Assembly: GCF_000773975.1 (NCBI RefSeq)
Contig: NZ_JRUQ01000016.1
Coordinates: 1-64,000 of the forward strand
DNA from: Erwinia typographi
Lineage (GTDB): Bacteria > Pseudomonadota > Gammaproteobacteria > Enterobacterales > Enterobacteriaceae
DNA: 64,000 nt
Direction of reading: 5' to 3'
This document shows positions 9,812 through 18,924 of this stretch, piece after piece (position 1 is the stretch's first letter; each line of letters begins with the position of its first letter). The position numbers were made by a program, and so were the translations under genes. A model generated the notes under the pieces. The model did no database searches. It was not told where the DNA came from and saw only the letters and a list, made by a program, of their open reading frames with translations.

Positions 9812-10771
9812 CTACTCTGCCGCGAGTAGTGCTTCTGCGGTCTTCTCATCAGTAATCAGGCCGTGCAGGATTCCGCCCTTTAAAACGGCGCGGATGGCCG
9901 CGACTTTGCCAGAACCACCCGCAATGGCCACAATGCGCTCTTTATGGTTCGGATCCAGCGACACGGCGACGGTGCGCGAGGTTAGCGGCGTGGTAACCTG
10001 ATAGCCTTTTTTGTCAATGAAGTGCCCGAGGATTTCACCCACCGCGCCAGAGGCCGAAATATCGCGTATCTCATCCTCCTGGATCATGCCTGCCTCAACT
10101 AACTGTGCCGCAGGTTCGACCGTCCCAATTCCCACCAGTTTAAGTGCCGCACTCTGCGCCAGAGCAAAGATTTCGCTGACCCCACTTTGTGCCAGCAGGA
10201 CTTGTTTATCTTCCTGAGTGTTGGCAAAAAACGGGACGGGCATAATGTAGGCGCTTCCTCCGGTTTTATCAGCAATACGGTGCATCACGTCGTGGGGATT
10301 GAGAGCATAACTGCGGGTCAGGCAGCCCAACAGGGAGACAAAGCGCACCTGACTGGCATCAATTCTCGGCATCTGCTGGATCATCGCCGCAAGCGTACGA
10401 CCATGTCCGAGGCCAATGGTCGCCTCGGGATTGGCCAGCAGCTGTGAACGTAAAAAATCCGCTCCCGCCATGCCCAGCGCCCGAACCGGCAGACCTTCTT
10501 CCGCCAGGTCTGGCGCCACCTGACAGAAACTGAGCCCGAAACGCGTCCGCAGTCGATTTTCCAGTTCAAGGCATTCCACAATATCGCCATCAATACTGAT
10601 CTTCACCGCGCCTTCAGCCACTACTCTGGCGATCATTCGGTGGGTTTTTACCGACGGCAATCCCAGCCGCTTTGCCACTTCTGCCTGAGTCATCCCGCCC
10701 ACGTAGTGAAGCCACGCAGCGCGCAGCGCGAGAGAATCCTCTGCGTCTCTGGGGGCAACAGTCTGTCTCAT
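9812..10771 (-). CDS. eryD: SorC/DeoR-family sugar-binding transcriptional regulator, EryD-like
   Basis: Cytoplasmic regulator with an N-terminal helix-turn-helix (MTQAEVAKRLGLPSVKTHRMI, about residues 27-47) and a C-terminal SorC phosphosugar-sensing domain (GLGHGRTL, SLLGCLTRS, GIGTVEPAAQL). It is the last gene of a minus-strand eryABCD-ordered operon, matching Brucella, where EryD represses the operon and is relieved by erythritol. 78 bp separate it from eryC. Its target here may be the eryA/DUF2291 intergenic region. Identity rests on fold and operon position. Confidence 0.85.
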   Translation of the reverse strand: MRQTVAPRDAEDSLALRAAWLHYVGGMTQAEVAKRLGLPSVKTHRMIARVVAEGAVKISIDGDIVECLELENRLRTRFGLSFCQVAPDLAEEGLPVRALGMAGADFLRSQLLANPEATIGLGHGRTLAAMIQQMPRIDASQVRFVSLLGCLTRSYALNPHDVMHRIADKTGGSAYIMPVPFFANTQEDKQVLLAQSGVSEIFALAQSAALKLVGIGTVEPAAQLVEAGMIQEDEIRDISASGAVGEILGHFIDKKGYQVTTPLTSRTVAVSLDPNHKERIVAIAGGSGKVAAIRAVLKGGILHGLITDEKTAEALLAAE

Positions 10772-10849
10772 CGCATACCTCTGTCCTGTGGGCGACCATG
10801 CCCGAAAAAGTTGGATGTACCTTACCGCTTCAGCGTCTGATGTCCAGCG

Positions 10850-11782
10850 TCACAAGTGCAGATCCTGCTCGCCGGTGTCAATCCACGGCTGCCAGAAAGC
10901 CACGCTTTCGGCGATCTGCTGGATGACAAGGCGATCGCTTGGCTCGCGCTCCTTAAAACTCAGCTCCAGGCAGATCTCGTTATCTTTTGCTCCCCCGCGT
11001 TGCAGCGCGTCCAGCAGGGGTTGGGGTTGGATGCGCCCGCTGGCGTTAAATTCTGCGGTGAAAGGACGATGACCGCCCTTATCCTGCATACTTTGCTTGA
11101 TATGGATGATGGGCGAGCGGCACGGCACAGACTCAGCCCAGGCGTAGGGATCGTAATCCAGCGGATTGTCTGAGGTTATGTCGCCATGATCGATATCCGC
11201 CATCAACCGCATTGGAATAGCCATCTGCGCCGCCTCAAGCCGCTGTTGTAAAGCCAGACAGCCGCCGATCGTTTCTCCAAATTCCCGCCCAACGCTCATC
11301 GGTTCCCAGAACAAATACTGCAACCCGGCAGCCTGAGCGTGTTCCGCTACCTCTCTCCAGCATTCCATCGCCTGCCCGGTCAACATCTCACGCCGCCCGG
11401 CATCGTCAAAATCACGGTATGTGAAGATGGCAAACTGGGAGCCGACTGACTTCCCTCCCAGTTCGGCGATAACATCGGCAAAGGTTTTAAACCACTCCAC
11501 GTAATACCGGCGGACATTAGGGTCGGGATGCCCGAAATGATTCAGCCTGCCGTACGGGCCGGTCATGCCGGATGTCACTTGCACACCAGTGCGAGCCAGC
11601 GCAGCCTTCATCCGCCTTGTCATGCTACGGATTAGCGATGCAGGCCAGCCTGGATTGATAAACTCATGGGTCAGCTGAAGGTCACGGATGCGAAGTTGCT
11701 GCGCTACGGTGTCAATCAGATCCTCTGGCTCCGCGAAGCGGTTCACCAGCGGATTGGTATTCAGTGAGAGTGTCAGTGCCAT
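10850..11782 (-). CDS. eryC: tetrulose-4-phosphate racemase EryC (xylose isomerase-like TIM barrel)
   Basis: A 310-residue protein of the xylose-isomerase-like TIM-barrel superfamily. Acidic and His metal-ligand candidates lie in FWEPMSVGREFGE, ADIDHGDITSDN and IHIKQSMQDKGGHRPF. In Brucella, EryC racemises L-3-tetrulose-4-phosphate to the D form in erythritol breakdown. The gene lies 15 bp behind eryB, with a strong GGAGG ribosome site before the ATG at 11782. The assignment depends on its place between eryB and eryD; related epimerases act on other sugar phosphates. Confidence 0.82.
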   Translation of the reverse strand: MALTLSLNTNPLVNRFAEPEDLIDTVAQQLRIRDLQLTHEFINPGWPASLIRSMTRRMKAALARTGVQVTSGMTGPYGRLNHFGHPDPNVRRYYVEWFKTFADVIAELGGKSVGSQFAIFTYRDFDDAGRREMLTGQAMECWREVAEHAQAAGLQYLFWEPMSVGREFGETIGGCLALQQRLEAAQMAIPMRLMADIDHGDITSDNPLDYDPYAWAESVPCRSPIIHIKQSMQDKGGHRPFTAEFNASGRIQPQPLLDALQRGGAKDNEICLELSFKEREPSDRLVIQQIAESVAFWQPWIDTGEQDLHL

Positions 11783-11797
11783 TTTTGCCTCCGTCCC

Positions 11798-13330
11798 TCA
11801 GCCCGCGCCCGCAAGCCTGACAGGCTCGCTGATAAACTGTTCAGTAAACCAGGCCGTGAACTGCTGCTGCTGCTGCGCCGTGAGATGCAAGCCGTGCTTG
11901 GTGCGGCGGACCAGAATATCCTCCGCCTGCTGTGCCCACTCATGCCTGACCAGATAGCGAGCCTCGGCTTCGTAAAGTTGCCCGCCAAAGTGGCGTCCCA
12001 ACCCTTCAAGCGTGGTGGCATTGCTTAGCAACACGTTGCTGCGCGCCCCATACAGGCGGGTGTAATGCTTGCGCAGTTCATGAGGAAGCCACGGATAGCG
12101 CGTTTTAAGCTGCTGTGAAAAACTTTCAATATCAGCGTCAGGGATTTCACCACCCGGCAGCACTGCGCTGAGGGTCCAGTCCTTGCCCATCTGCGGGAAG
12201 TAGCCGCTGAGGCGTTGTAGGGCATGTTCAGCCAGCTTGCGAAAAGTGGTGATTTTACCGCCGAAGACATGCAACAACGGCGCGCCCCCTTTGCTGTCAA
12301 GATCGAAGAGGTAATCACGCGTCACAGCGGAAGGGTTCCCTTTGCCGTCGTCAAACAGTGGACGCACGCCGGAGAAGCTGGTGATAACGTCTTCTGCCGT
12401 CAGTTTCACTTTGAAGTAACGATTGACCGCATCCATCAGATACTGAATTTCGCTATCATCTGCGGTAACTCTTTCCGCCTGACCGTCATAGGGGATATCC
12501 GTGGTGCCGATCAGCGCTTTGTCACCTTCGTAAGGGTTTATAAAGATCACGCGCTTGTCATGGTTTTGCACCAGATAAGCCTGCTGGCCTTCCCAGAATT
12601 TCGGCACAATAATGTGCGATCCCTTCACCAGCCGCACCTTACGGCTGCTTTGGCTGTGGGTGACGTTTTGAATGATATCCAGCACCCAGGGACCCGCTGC
12701 ATTGATCAGTGCTTTCGCCCGGACGGTTTGGGTGGTGCCATGCGTAATATCCTGTAGCGTAATTTCCCAGTGATCGGCACGGCGCACCGCGGCCTGGCAA
12801 CGGGTTCGGGTAAGAATGGTGGCGCCGTGTTCGGCAGCATCCAGGGCGTTCAGCGTGACGAGCCTTGCATCATCAACCCAGCAGTCAGAGTATTCGAAGC
12901 CACGCGCGTATTTATCCATCAGCGGTGCGCCTTCTGGATCACGCTTGAGATTCAGGGTGCGTGTGCCCGGCAGTTTTTGTCTGCCGCCAAGGTGGTCGTA
13001 CAGGAACAAACCCAGCCGTACCAGCCAGGCTGGACGATCCTGTGGGCTGTGAGGCAGCACAAAGCGCATCGGCCAGATAATGTGGCAGGCGGAGTTGAGT
13101 AGCACTTCGCGCTCGATCAGCGCTTCACGCACCAGCCTGAATTCATAATATTCCAGGTAGCGCAGACCACCGTGGATCAGCTTCCCAGAGCGGGAGGAAG
13201 TGCCCTGGGCAAGGTCATCTTTTTCACACATCATCACGGTCAGGTTGCGGCCTGCAGCATCACGCGCAATGCCCGCGCCATTGATTCCGCCACCAATGAT
13301 AAACAGGTCCAGCAGAGGTGCTTCACTCAT
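11798..13330 (-). CDS. eryB: erythritol-4-phosphate dehydrogenase EryB (GlpD family)
   Basis: An FAD-dependent enzyme of the glycerol-3-phosphate dehydrogenase family, predicted to oxidise L-erythritol-4-phosphate to L-3-tetrulose-4-phosphate and pass electrons to the quinone pool at the membrane. Visible are the dinucleotide fold FIIGGGINGAGIARDAAGRN at the N-terminus, the FAD-contacting SRSGKLIHGGLRYLE, and HVFGGKITTFRKLAE. Length 510 residues. A true glpD is the main alternative; the flanking FGGY kinase, xylose-isomerase-like protein and SorC regulator favour EryB. Confidence 0.87.
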   Translation of the reverse strand: MSEAPLLDLFIIGGGINGAGIARDAAGRNLTVMMCEKDDLAQGTSSRSGKLIHGGLRYLEYYEFRLVREALIEREVLLNSACHIIWPMRFVLPHSPQDRPAWLVRLGLFLYDHLGGRQKLPGTRTLNLKRDPEGAPLMDKYARGFEYSDCWVDDARLVTLNALDAAEHGATILTRTRCQAAVRRADHWEITLQDITHGTTQTVRAKALINAAGPWVLDIIQNVTHSQSSRKVRLVKGSHIIVPKFWEGQQAYLVQNHDKRVIFINPYEGDKALIGTTDIPYDGQAERVTADDSEIQYLMDAVNRYFKVKLTAEDVITSFSGVRPLFDDGKGNPSAVTRDYLFDLDSKGGAPLLHVFGGKITTFRKLAEHALQRLSGYFPQMGKDWTLSAVLPGGEIPDADIESFSQQLKTRYPWLPHELRKHYTRLYGARSNVLLSNATTLEGLGRHFGGQLYEAEARYLVRHEWAQQAEDILVRRTKHGLHLTAQQQQQFTAWFTEQFISEPVRLAGAG

Positions 13331-13370
13331 TTTTCACTCCTCACGGGCGGACGTATCGCCCCGTGTAACA

Positions 13371-14936
13371 TCAGTTTTCAAAGCGTTTACGCACGTTATG
13401 CAATCCGCCCCAGACGGGCGGCAGCACATCTCGTACCAGGCGATAGCTGTCATACAGCGCGGTAAAACGCGCCAGCTCCGTTGGCTCCGGTTGTTCACTG
13501 GCTCCCAGTAGCGGCGTAACCCAGGTTTTTACGCAGGCGTCCATATCGGGATAAGCCCCAATTGCCACGGCAGCCATCATGGCGGCCCCTGCTGCACCGG
13601 CCTCTTCGCGGGCATTGATACGGACCGTTGAACCTACCGCTGCGGCAAAGATCTGCCGGAGTTGTGCCGAACGGCCTGCGCCGCCGGAGAGGCGGATCTC
13701 GCGCGGGATGTCGCCCATGGCCTGATAACAGTCGCGAGCAGCCAGACCGATACCTTCTATGACCGAACGCAGCAGGTCGGCAAAGCCGTGATGGGATTTA
13801 AGGCCGATAAAGCTGGCGCGAGCCTCCGCATTGACAAAGGGACCGCGCTCACCGGCCTCAGAGATATAGGGATGAAACAGCAGGGAGTCTGGCGGGGCGG
13901 AAGTCAGCCAGCGATCAATCTGTTTAACCAACATGCCGTGATCGACCTGGCCACCAAAGTCATTGATCAGCGAGGCCGCCAGGTTCAACGCCCAGTCGAG
14001 GTTCAGCGTGGCCGCCATGTTGGTCTGCACCTGGGTCACCACGTTGGGAATGGGCAGGGCGATGACATAGCCCGTCTGCTCTTGATTTAACCAGACGCGA
14101 TCGGCTGTTACGGCACGCATGTGCACCCCAGTGGACCCCACGATAGAGCAGCCAGTGTTTTCTTCACCGGTATGGACACCGGCGCCCAGCGCTGTCATCA
14201 CCATATCGACATAGCCCAGACAAACCGGTGTACCTTCACGCAGGCCCGTCGCCTGGGAAGCCTCTGCACTCAGTGGATGAGTTACCTGGGTGCCTTCCAC
14301 AATCTCCGGCAGTAAGCGCCGGTGAGCCGTCAGCCCCAACGCCTCAATGACCTGGTCGTCGTATTGCCGGTTGCGGAAATTGCCGAAGGTAAAGCTGGCT
14401 TCTGAAGGATCGGTCGCCCGGATGCCGGTCAGGTTCAGGTACAACCAGTCTTTACAGTGCAGGGCGCATTCCGCCTGATTCAGCAATGCCGGAAAATAGC
14501 GATCCATATGCGCCATTTGAGCACCTTGCTGGCAGGTATTTAATCCGGTGCCGGTGGCTTCAAACCGCGCTCTGGCAGCAGGATCGTCCTTCAGCCTTTG
14601 CACTGTCGGCGCGGCGCGGCCGTCCAGCCAGATCCAGGCATCGCCTACCGGCTGGTTAGCCTTGCCCACTAGCCAGGTACCGTCGCCCTGTCCGGTTACC
14701 GCTATCGCTACTACTCGCTGGGACAGGTTTGCCACCTCCAGCGACAGCAAGCGGATCGCTTTCACGCAATCTCGCCAGGTACGCGCCATATCCTGCTGTG
14801 CAGATCCTTCCGCTCCACTCTGATAATGATTGCGCACAGCCCCGCTGCCGAGCTGCCTGCCTTCGGGGTCGAAAGCCACCGCTTTCACTACGGAAGTGCC
14901 AGCGTCAATCCCGACAATAATCTCCCGGTTATCCAT
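13371..14936 (-). CDS. eryA: erythritol kinase EryA (FGGY family)
   Basis: A carbohydrate kinase of the FGGY family predicted to phosphorylate erythritol to L-erythritol-4-phosphate. The N-terminal phosphate loop is IIVGIDAGTSVVKAV, and the C-terminal FGGY/adenosine region is IRLSGGAGRSAQLRQIFA. The ATG at 14936 has GGAG eight bases upstream; an ATG four codons earlier lacks this. It is the first gene of the minus-strand operon, followed 40 bp later by eryB. Related kinases act on xylulose or ribulose, so substrate is inferred from the operon. Confidence 0.87.
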   Translation of the reverse strand: MDNREIIVGIDAGTSVVKAVAFDPEGRQLGSGAVRNHYQSGAEGSAQQDMARTWRDCVKAIRLLSLEVANLSQRVVAIAVTGQGDGTWLVGKANQPVGDAWIWLDGRAAPTVQRLKDDPAARARFEATGTGLNTCQQGAQMAHMDRYFPALLNQAECALHCKDWLYLNLTGIRATDPSEASFTFGNFRNRQYDDQVIEALGLTAHRRLLPEIVEGTQVTHPLSAEASQATGLREGTPVCLGYVDMVMTALGAGVHTGEENTGCSIVGSTGVHMRAVTADRVWLNQEQTGYVIALPIPNVVTQVQTNMAATLNLDWALNLAASLINDFGGQVDHGMLVKQIDRWLTSAPPDSLLFHPYISEAGERGPFVNAEARASFIGLKSHHGFADLLRSVIEGIGLAARDCYQAMGDIPREIRLSGGAGRSAQLRQIFAAAVGSTVRINAREEAGAAGAAMMAAVAIGAYPDMDACVKTWVTPLLGASEQPEPTELARFTALYDSYRLVRDVLPPVWGGLHNVRKRFEN

Positions 14937-15579
14937 GCAGGTCTCCAAAGGGTGATGACGTTCACTGACGCCAGATGAAGAGGGTTTTGTTATTTATGTG
15001 TTTTTTTATTGTTAATTCTAAGGCGGTGGGTAGCCTGATTTTTCTATCACACAGTTAACACTAATACTGTATTTAATTTCTAATAAAAAAATAAATTTCG
15101 TGTGGGATGTCGATTCAGATCACGTTTTGACCGCGTGTTAAGCAAGTCAACCCGCAGGATACCCCAGTAGGGAAGGAGAGGAGGCAAGGCGAGTGATCTG
15201 GGTAATTATCACAAGGTGGATTCGTTGTTATTTACATGATAATAAACAATAATATTCATTATTTTGTGCGGTTTTAAGGGAGGTTTAAGCCATTGTTCTG
15301 TGAAATTTAACGCAGGATTTGATGCCAGATAGCATGAAAAATAGCGAAAAACAGCAGAAGAGAGATCCAGATCGACAACTGGAAAAAAAATGAGCAGTCC
15401 GTGTTGACAATCCCCGCCTCATATAACATTTTCAACCAGGTAGTTATCACATTTATAACACATAGCCGTTACATATCAGGCGTCGGTTTATCTGCTACGA
15501 AAAAGGATGTGCAGAGCGGGTATCTACCCTGCCAGCAACATCTGGCAGGGGCCACAAGCGTTAATACGAGGTCAGCAAA
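14937..15579. promoter_or_regulatory. divergent promoter region of the erythritol island
   Basis: No gene is visible in this 643-bp, largely AT-rich stretch between divergent eryA and the DUF2291 gene. It must hold both promoters. A 25-bp imperfect palindrome lies at 15225-15249, a TTGACA hexamer at 15404-15409 and a perfect 9-bp inverted repeat at 15527-15550. I could not fix transcription starts with confidence. Confidence 0.6.
15527..15550 (+). repeat. perfect inverted repeat in the leader of the importer operon
   Basis: CCCTGCCAG and CTGGCAGGG are separated by CAACAT, 30 bp before the DUF2291 start. There is no T-run, so it is more likely an operator or an mRNA leader hairpin than a terminator. 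Confidence 0.7.
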
Positions 15580-16233
15580 ATGAACACTGCGTCCGCTTTA
15601 CCTGTGCAGATTAAAGCACGAACCCGCAGGCGAGCGGCCATCGCCACCGTCGTCACGCTGGCGGTGCTGGCGGCCATTGCGCTGGATACCAAAGTGGTGA
15701 AGATCGGCTCGGCGGAAAACGTGGCTGAGCAGGGTTTTTCACCTGAGAGCTACGGTCTCCGCACCTTTCCTGAAATTAAAAAGAGTGTCGAATCTCGTGC
15801 GGTTGAGGCTGCTGTTCTGTATGACGCGCTTAAGGCCGACCAGCAGGCCGCCACGCAGAAATACGGCGTCGGTTCCTCTATGCCGGTGTTTTCCGTCTCC
15901 TTCAATGCGGTAGCCGGTGCCAGTAAAAGCGGCATTTATGACCTGAAAGTCGAGGGGCTACCGGAGGAAGTCCACGTTCGTATGCAGACCGGCCCGGCCA
16001 TCAACGGCACCGATCTACGCGATGCGCCTGGCACCATTCAGTTTGGTGATTTCAAAAACCAGATCGACTATCAAAATGCCGGCTCGGCCATTAACCGGGC
16101 AATGAAGACCAGCGTGCTGGACCCGCTGAAAGGGCAGGATCTAAATGGAAAAACGTTAAAAGCGATCGGAGTCTTCCGCCTGCTGACGCCAACCAGCTGG
16201 CTGATCACGCCGGTGAGTCTGGAGGTTAAATGA
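15580..16233 (+). CDS. DUF2291 family membrane-anchored protein of sugar importer operon
   Basis: A 217-residue protein with a single N-terminal hydrophobic segment (about residues 22-37, ATVVTLAVLAAIAL) and a predicted periplasmic remainder. The pattern YGLRTFPEIKKSVESRAV and a C-terminal TPTSWLITPVSLEV identify the DUF2291 family, which is often linked to ribose/erythritol-type ABC importers. No lipobox cysteine is visible. Its stop overlaps the start of the ATPase gene by four bases, implying translational coupling. Its role in transport is unknown. Confidence 0.8.
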   Translation: MNTASALPVQIKARTRRRAAIATVVTLAVLAAIALDTKVVKIGSAENVAEQGFSPESYGLRTFPEIKKSVESRAVEAAVLYDALKADQQAATQKYGVGSSMPVFSVSFNAVAGASKSGIYDLKVEGLPEEVHVRMQTGPAINGTDLRDAPGTIQFGDFKNQIDYQNAGSAINRAMKTSVLDPLKGQDLNGKTLKAIGVFRLLTPTSWLITPVSLEVK

Positions 16234-17768
16234 GCGCAGCACAGCACAATCCCTCGGCGCTGACTGGCGAAGTGGTGCTCTCGGCACGTAATGTCAGCAA
16301 AATCTACGGCTCCACGCACGCGCTGAAAGGGGTGAATTTTGATATTCGTCGCGGACAGGTGACCACGTTGTTTGGTGAAAACGGCGCGGGTAAATCGACA
16401 CTAATGAAGATTTTGTCCGGCGTCGTCACCCCCAGTTCCGGCGAAATTTTGCTGCACAACGAGCCGAAAACGTTTCACTCCACCAATGATGCCCGCGCCT
16501 GCGGTATCGCCATTATTCATCAGGAGCTGAACCTGGCTCCCAATATGAATGTGCGCGATAACCTCTTTATAGGCCGCGAGATTATGACGGCCACTGGTGT
16601 GGACTATGCCGAAGAGGCTCGCCTGACCCGTGAACTGATGCTGGCGCTGGAAGAGGACATCGACCCGCTGACGCCGGTGGAATCGTTGCGGCTCGGCCAG
16701 CAACAGGTGATTGAAATCGCCCGTGCGCTGTCGGTCAACGCGCAAATCCTGATTATGGATGAACCTACCTCTGCACTCAGTGCGGTGGAAGTCGAGGTGC
16801 TGTTCAAAATCATCCGCGATCTTACCGCCCGTGGCGTCGCCATTGTTTACATCTCTCATCACCTTGAAGAGGCGCTGGAGATCACCGATCGCGCAGTGGT
16901 GCTGCGTGACGGCGCGATGACCGCCGCCGCCGATCGCAGTGAGATCGATTTGGCGTGGATTGTGCGCAATATGGTGGGCGATCGCTTCGATCTTGGCTCC
17001 CCGCCGCAGGGGTATGAGATGGGCGAGGTGGCGCTGGAAGTTCGCGATCTGACGGTGATTGGCACGGGCGGCATCCGGCTGGTGGATAACCTGTCGCTGT
17101 CGGTGAAAGCCGGGGAGATTGTCTGTATTTATGGCCTGATGGGCGCCGGGCGGACCGAGCTGATGGAGTCTATCGCCGGCCGTTTGTCCGGCAGCCACGG
17201 CGAGATCCTGCTGAAAGGGAATTCGGTGACCGGACTGAGTATCGGCGAACGAATTGAGCAAGGGCTGGCGCTGGTGCCGGAAGATCGGCAGCGGGATGGC
17301 CTGGTGCAGACCATGACGGTGGGTGAAAACCTGACGCTGGCGAGCATCGGCGAATTTATTCGCGGATTAATTATGTCGCCGCGACGAGAAAAAGAGCTGG
17401 TTAAGGAGGCGATTCGTAACGTCACGGTGAAAACCTCTGGCGGCGAGGCGGCAATTGGTTCCCTTTCCGGCGGCAATCAGCAAAAGGTGGTGATCGGCAA
17501 AATGTTGGCCACCCATCCCAGCGTGATCCTGCTGGATGAACCGAGTCGCGGCATCGACATTGGCGCCAAAGCAGAGGTCTTTCGCCTGCTGGCGGAGAAG
17601 GCGCGTGAAGGGCTGGCCGTTATCTACTCCACCTCGGAAGTGGGAGAGTGTCTGAGCGTAGCCCATCGCATTGTGGTGATGCACAAAGGCCATATTTCAG
17701 CGATTTTCGATTCCAGCGTCAGCAAAGAACGCATTATGGCCGCCTCTGGCGAATCCCTTGTGGCCTGA
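16230..17768 (+). CDS. eryE: sugar ABC transporter ATP-binding protein, EryE/RbsA-like
   Basis: A double-cassette ATPase (512 residues) of the RbsA type that powers sugar import. The first cassette has Walker A GENGAGKST, an LRLGQQQ signature-like motif and Walker B ILIMDEPTSAL. The second has a degenerate Walker A (GLMGAGRTE), signature LSGGNQQK and Walker B VILLDEPSRGID, as is normal for this family. It forms an operon with DUF2291, permease and binding-protein genes. The erythritol substrate is inferred from the divergent eryABCD genes. Confidence 0.9.
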   Translation: MSAAQHNPSALTGEVVLSARNVSKIYGSTHALKGVNFDIRRGQVTTLFGENGAGKSTLMKILSGVVTPSSGEILLHNEPKTFHSTNDARACGIAIIHQELNLAPNMNVRDNLFIGREIMTATGVDYAEEARLTRELMLALEEDIDPLTPVESLRLGQQQVIEIARALSVNAQILIMDEPTSALSAVEVEVLFKIIRDLTARGVAIVYISHHLEEALEITDRAVVLRDGAMTAAADRSEIDLAWIVRNMVGDRFDLGSPPQGYEMGEVALEVRDLTVIGTGGIRLVDNLSLSVKAGEIVCIYGLMGAGRTELMESIAGRLSGSHGEILLKGNSVTGLSIGERIEQGLALVPEDRQRDGLVQTMTVGENLTLASIGEFIRGLIMSPRREKELVKEAIRNVTVKTSGGEAAIGSLSGGNQQKVVIGKMLATHPSVILLDEPSRGIDIGAKAEVFRLLAEKAREGLAVIYSTSEVGECLSVAHRIVVMHKGHISAIFDSSVSKERIMAASGESLVA

Positions 17769-17793
17769 TGTCCAGATTGAGACGGAGCCTGTT

Positions 17794-18846
17794 ATGAACA
17801 ATAAAACCCAAGTCCTGCCTTCGGCCAGCGCCGTCCCTCGCCAGCGCGTATCCGGAGTGAATATCGCCAGACTGCTGCTCGAAGGGCGTGCTTTCTTCGC
17901 GCTGATCGTCATTGTGGCGGTGTTCTCCTTTCTCTCGCCCAATTATTTTTCGGCGAATAACTTTCTTACCATGGCTTCGCATGTGGCGATCTTCGGCTTG
18001 CCCGCTATCGGTATGCTGTTGGTTATTCTGAATGGCGGTATCGACCTGTCAGTTGGGTCAACGCTGGGGTTGTCCGGCGTGTTTGCCGGTTATCTGATGC
18101 AGGGCGTTGATCTGCAAGCCTTTGGGGGCATTCTTTACTTCCCTCTCTGGGCTGTGGTGTTGCTGACGCTGGCACTGGGCGCGCTGGTGGGGCTGATTAA
18201 CGGCGTACTGATCGCCTGGTTGCGCGTGCCGGCATTCGTCGCCACCCTGGGCTCGCTGTACGTTGCCCGCGGCGTTGCGCTACTGATGACCAACGGCCTG
18301 ACCTACAACAAACTCTCCGGCAGCGTCGAGCTGGGTAATACGGGCTTTGACTGGTTGGGATTCAACCGCATTCTTGGCATTCCCGTTGGGGTGCTAATTA
18401 TGGCGGCGATTGCGCTGGCCGCCGGGTTCCTGCTGAGCCGCAGTGCTTTTGGCCGCTGGCTCTATGCCTCTGGCGGCAACGAACGTGCCGCCGATCTCTC
18501 GGGCGTGCCGGTTAAACGCGTCAAGATTACGGTTTATGTGCTTTCCGGAATCTGCGCTGCTGTCGCCGGACTGGTGCTTTCCTCGCAGTTAACGTCGGCT
18601 GGCCCGACCGCCGGCACCACCTACGAACTGACGGCCATTGCTGCTGTGGTGATTGGCGGCGCGGCCTTAACCGGCGGACGCGGTAACGTTCGTGGAACCC
18701 TGCTTGGCGCATTTGTCATCGGATTTCTTTCTGATGGTCTGGTGATTATCGGCGTTTCTGCTTACTGGCAGACGGTATTCACTGGCGCCGTCATCGTACT
18801 GGCAGTTCTGCTCAACACCCTGCAATACGGTAAACGATCGAAATAA
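17794..18846 (+). CDS. eryF: sugar ABC transporter permease, EryF/RbsC-like
   Basis: An inner-membrane permease of the RbsC/BPD_transp_2 family, with many hydrophobic helices and the conserved segments NGGIDLSVGSTLGLSG and GGAALTGGRGNVRGTLLGAF. I take the ATG at 17794, which follows CGGAG. The frame extends upstream to 17758 but without a ribosome site. It starts 25 bp after the ATPase stop. A GC-rich hairpin separates it from the binding-protein gene. Confidence 0.9.
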   Translation: MNNKTQVLPSASAVPRQRVSGVNIARLLLEGRAFFALIVIVAVFSFLSPNYFSANNFLTMASHVAIFGLPAIGMLLVILNGGIDLSVGSTLGLSGVFAGYLMQGVDLQAFGGILYFPLWAVVLLTLALGALVGLINGVLIAWLRVPAFVATLGSLYVARGVALLMTNGLTYNKLSGSVELGNTGFDWLGFNRILGIPVGVLIMAAIALAAGFLLSRSAFGRWLYASGGNERAADLSGVPVKRVKITVYVLSGICAAVAGLVLSSQLTSAGPTAGTTYELTAIAAVVIGGAALTGGRGNVRGTLLGAFVIGFLSDGLVIIGVSAYWQTVFTGAVIVLAVLLNTLQYGKRSK

Positions 18847-18852
18847 TCCCCG

Positions 18853-18875
18853 GGCGCCGGAGCCTTTGCGGCGCC
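18853..18875 (+). repeat. intercistronic hairpin between eryF and eryG
   Basis: A 7-bp stem (GGCGCCG / CGGCGCC) with a nine-base loop lies just after the permease stop. No T-run follows. Such hairpins between permease and binding-protein genes often stabilise mRNA or attenuate read-through, giving unequal expression. Confidence 0.6.
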
Positions 18876-18924
18876 TGAATCCAGACTCAGACCTACCCTA
18901 CACCAAGACAAGTGGAGACAGACC

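Noticed and set aside
15299-15315. possible CRP site in the ery divergent region
   Set aside because: TGTGA is followed at the right distance by ACGCA, only three of five matches; not better than chance in this AT-rich stretch.
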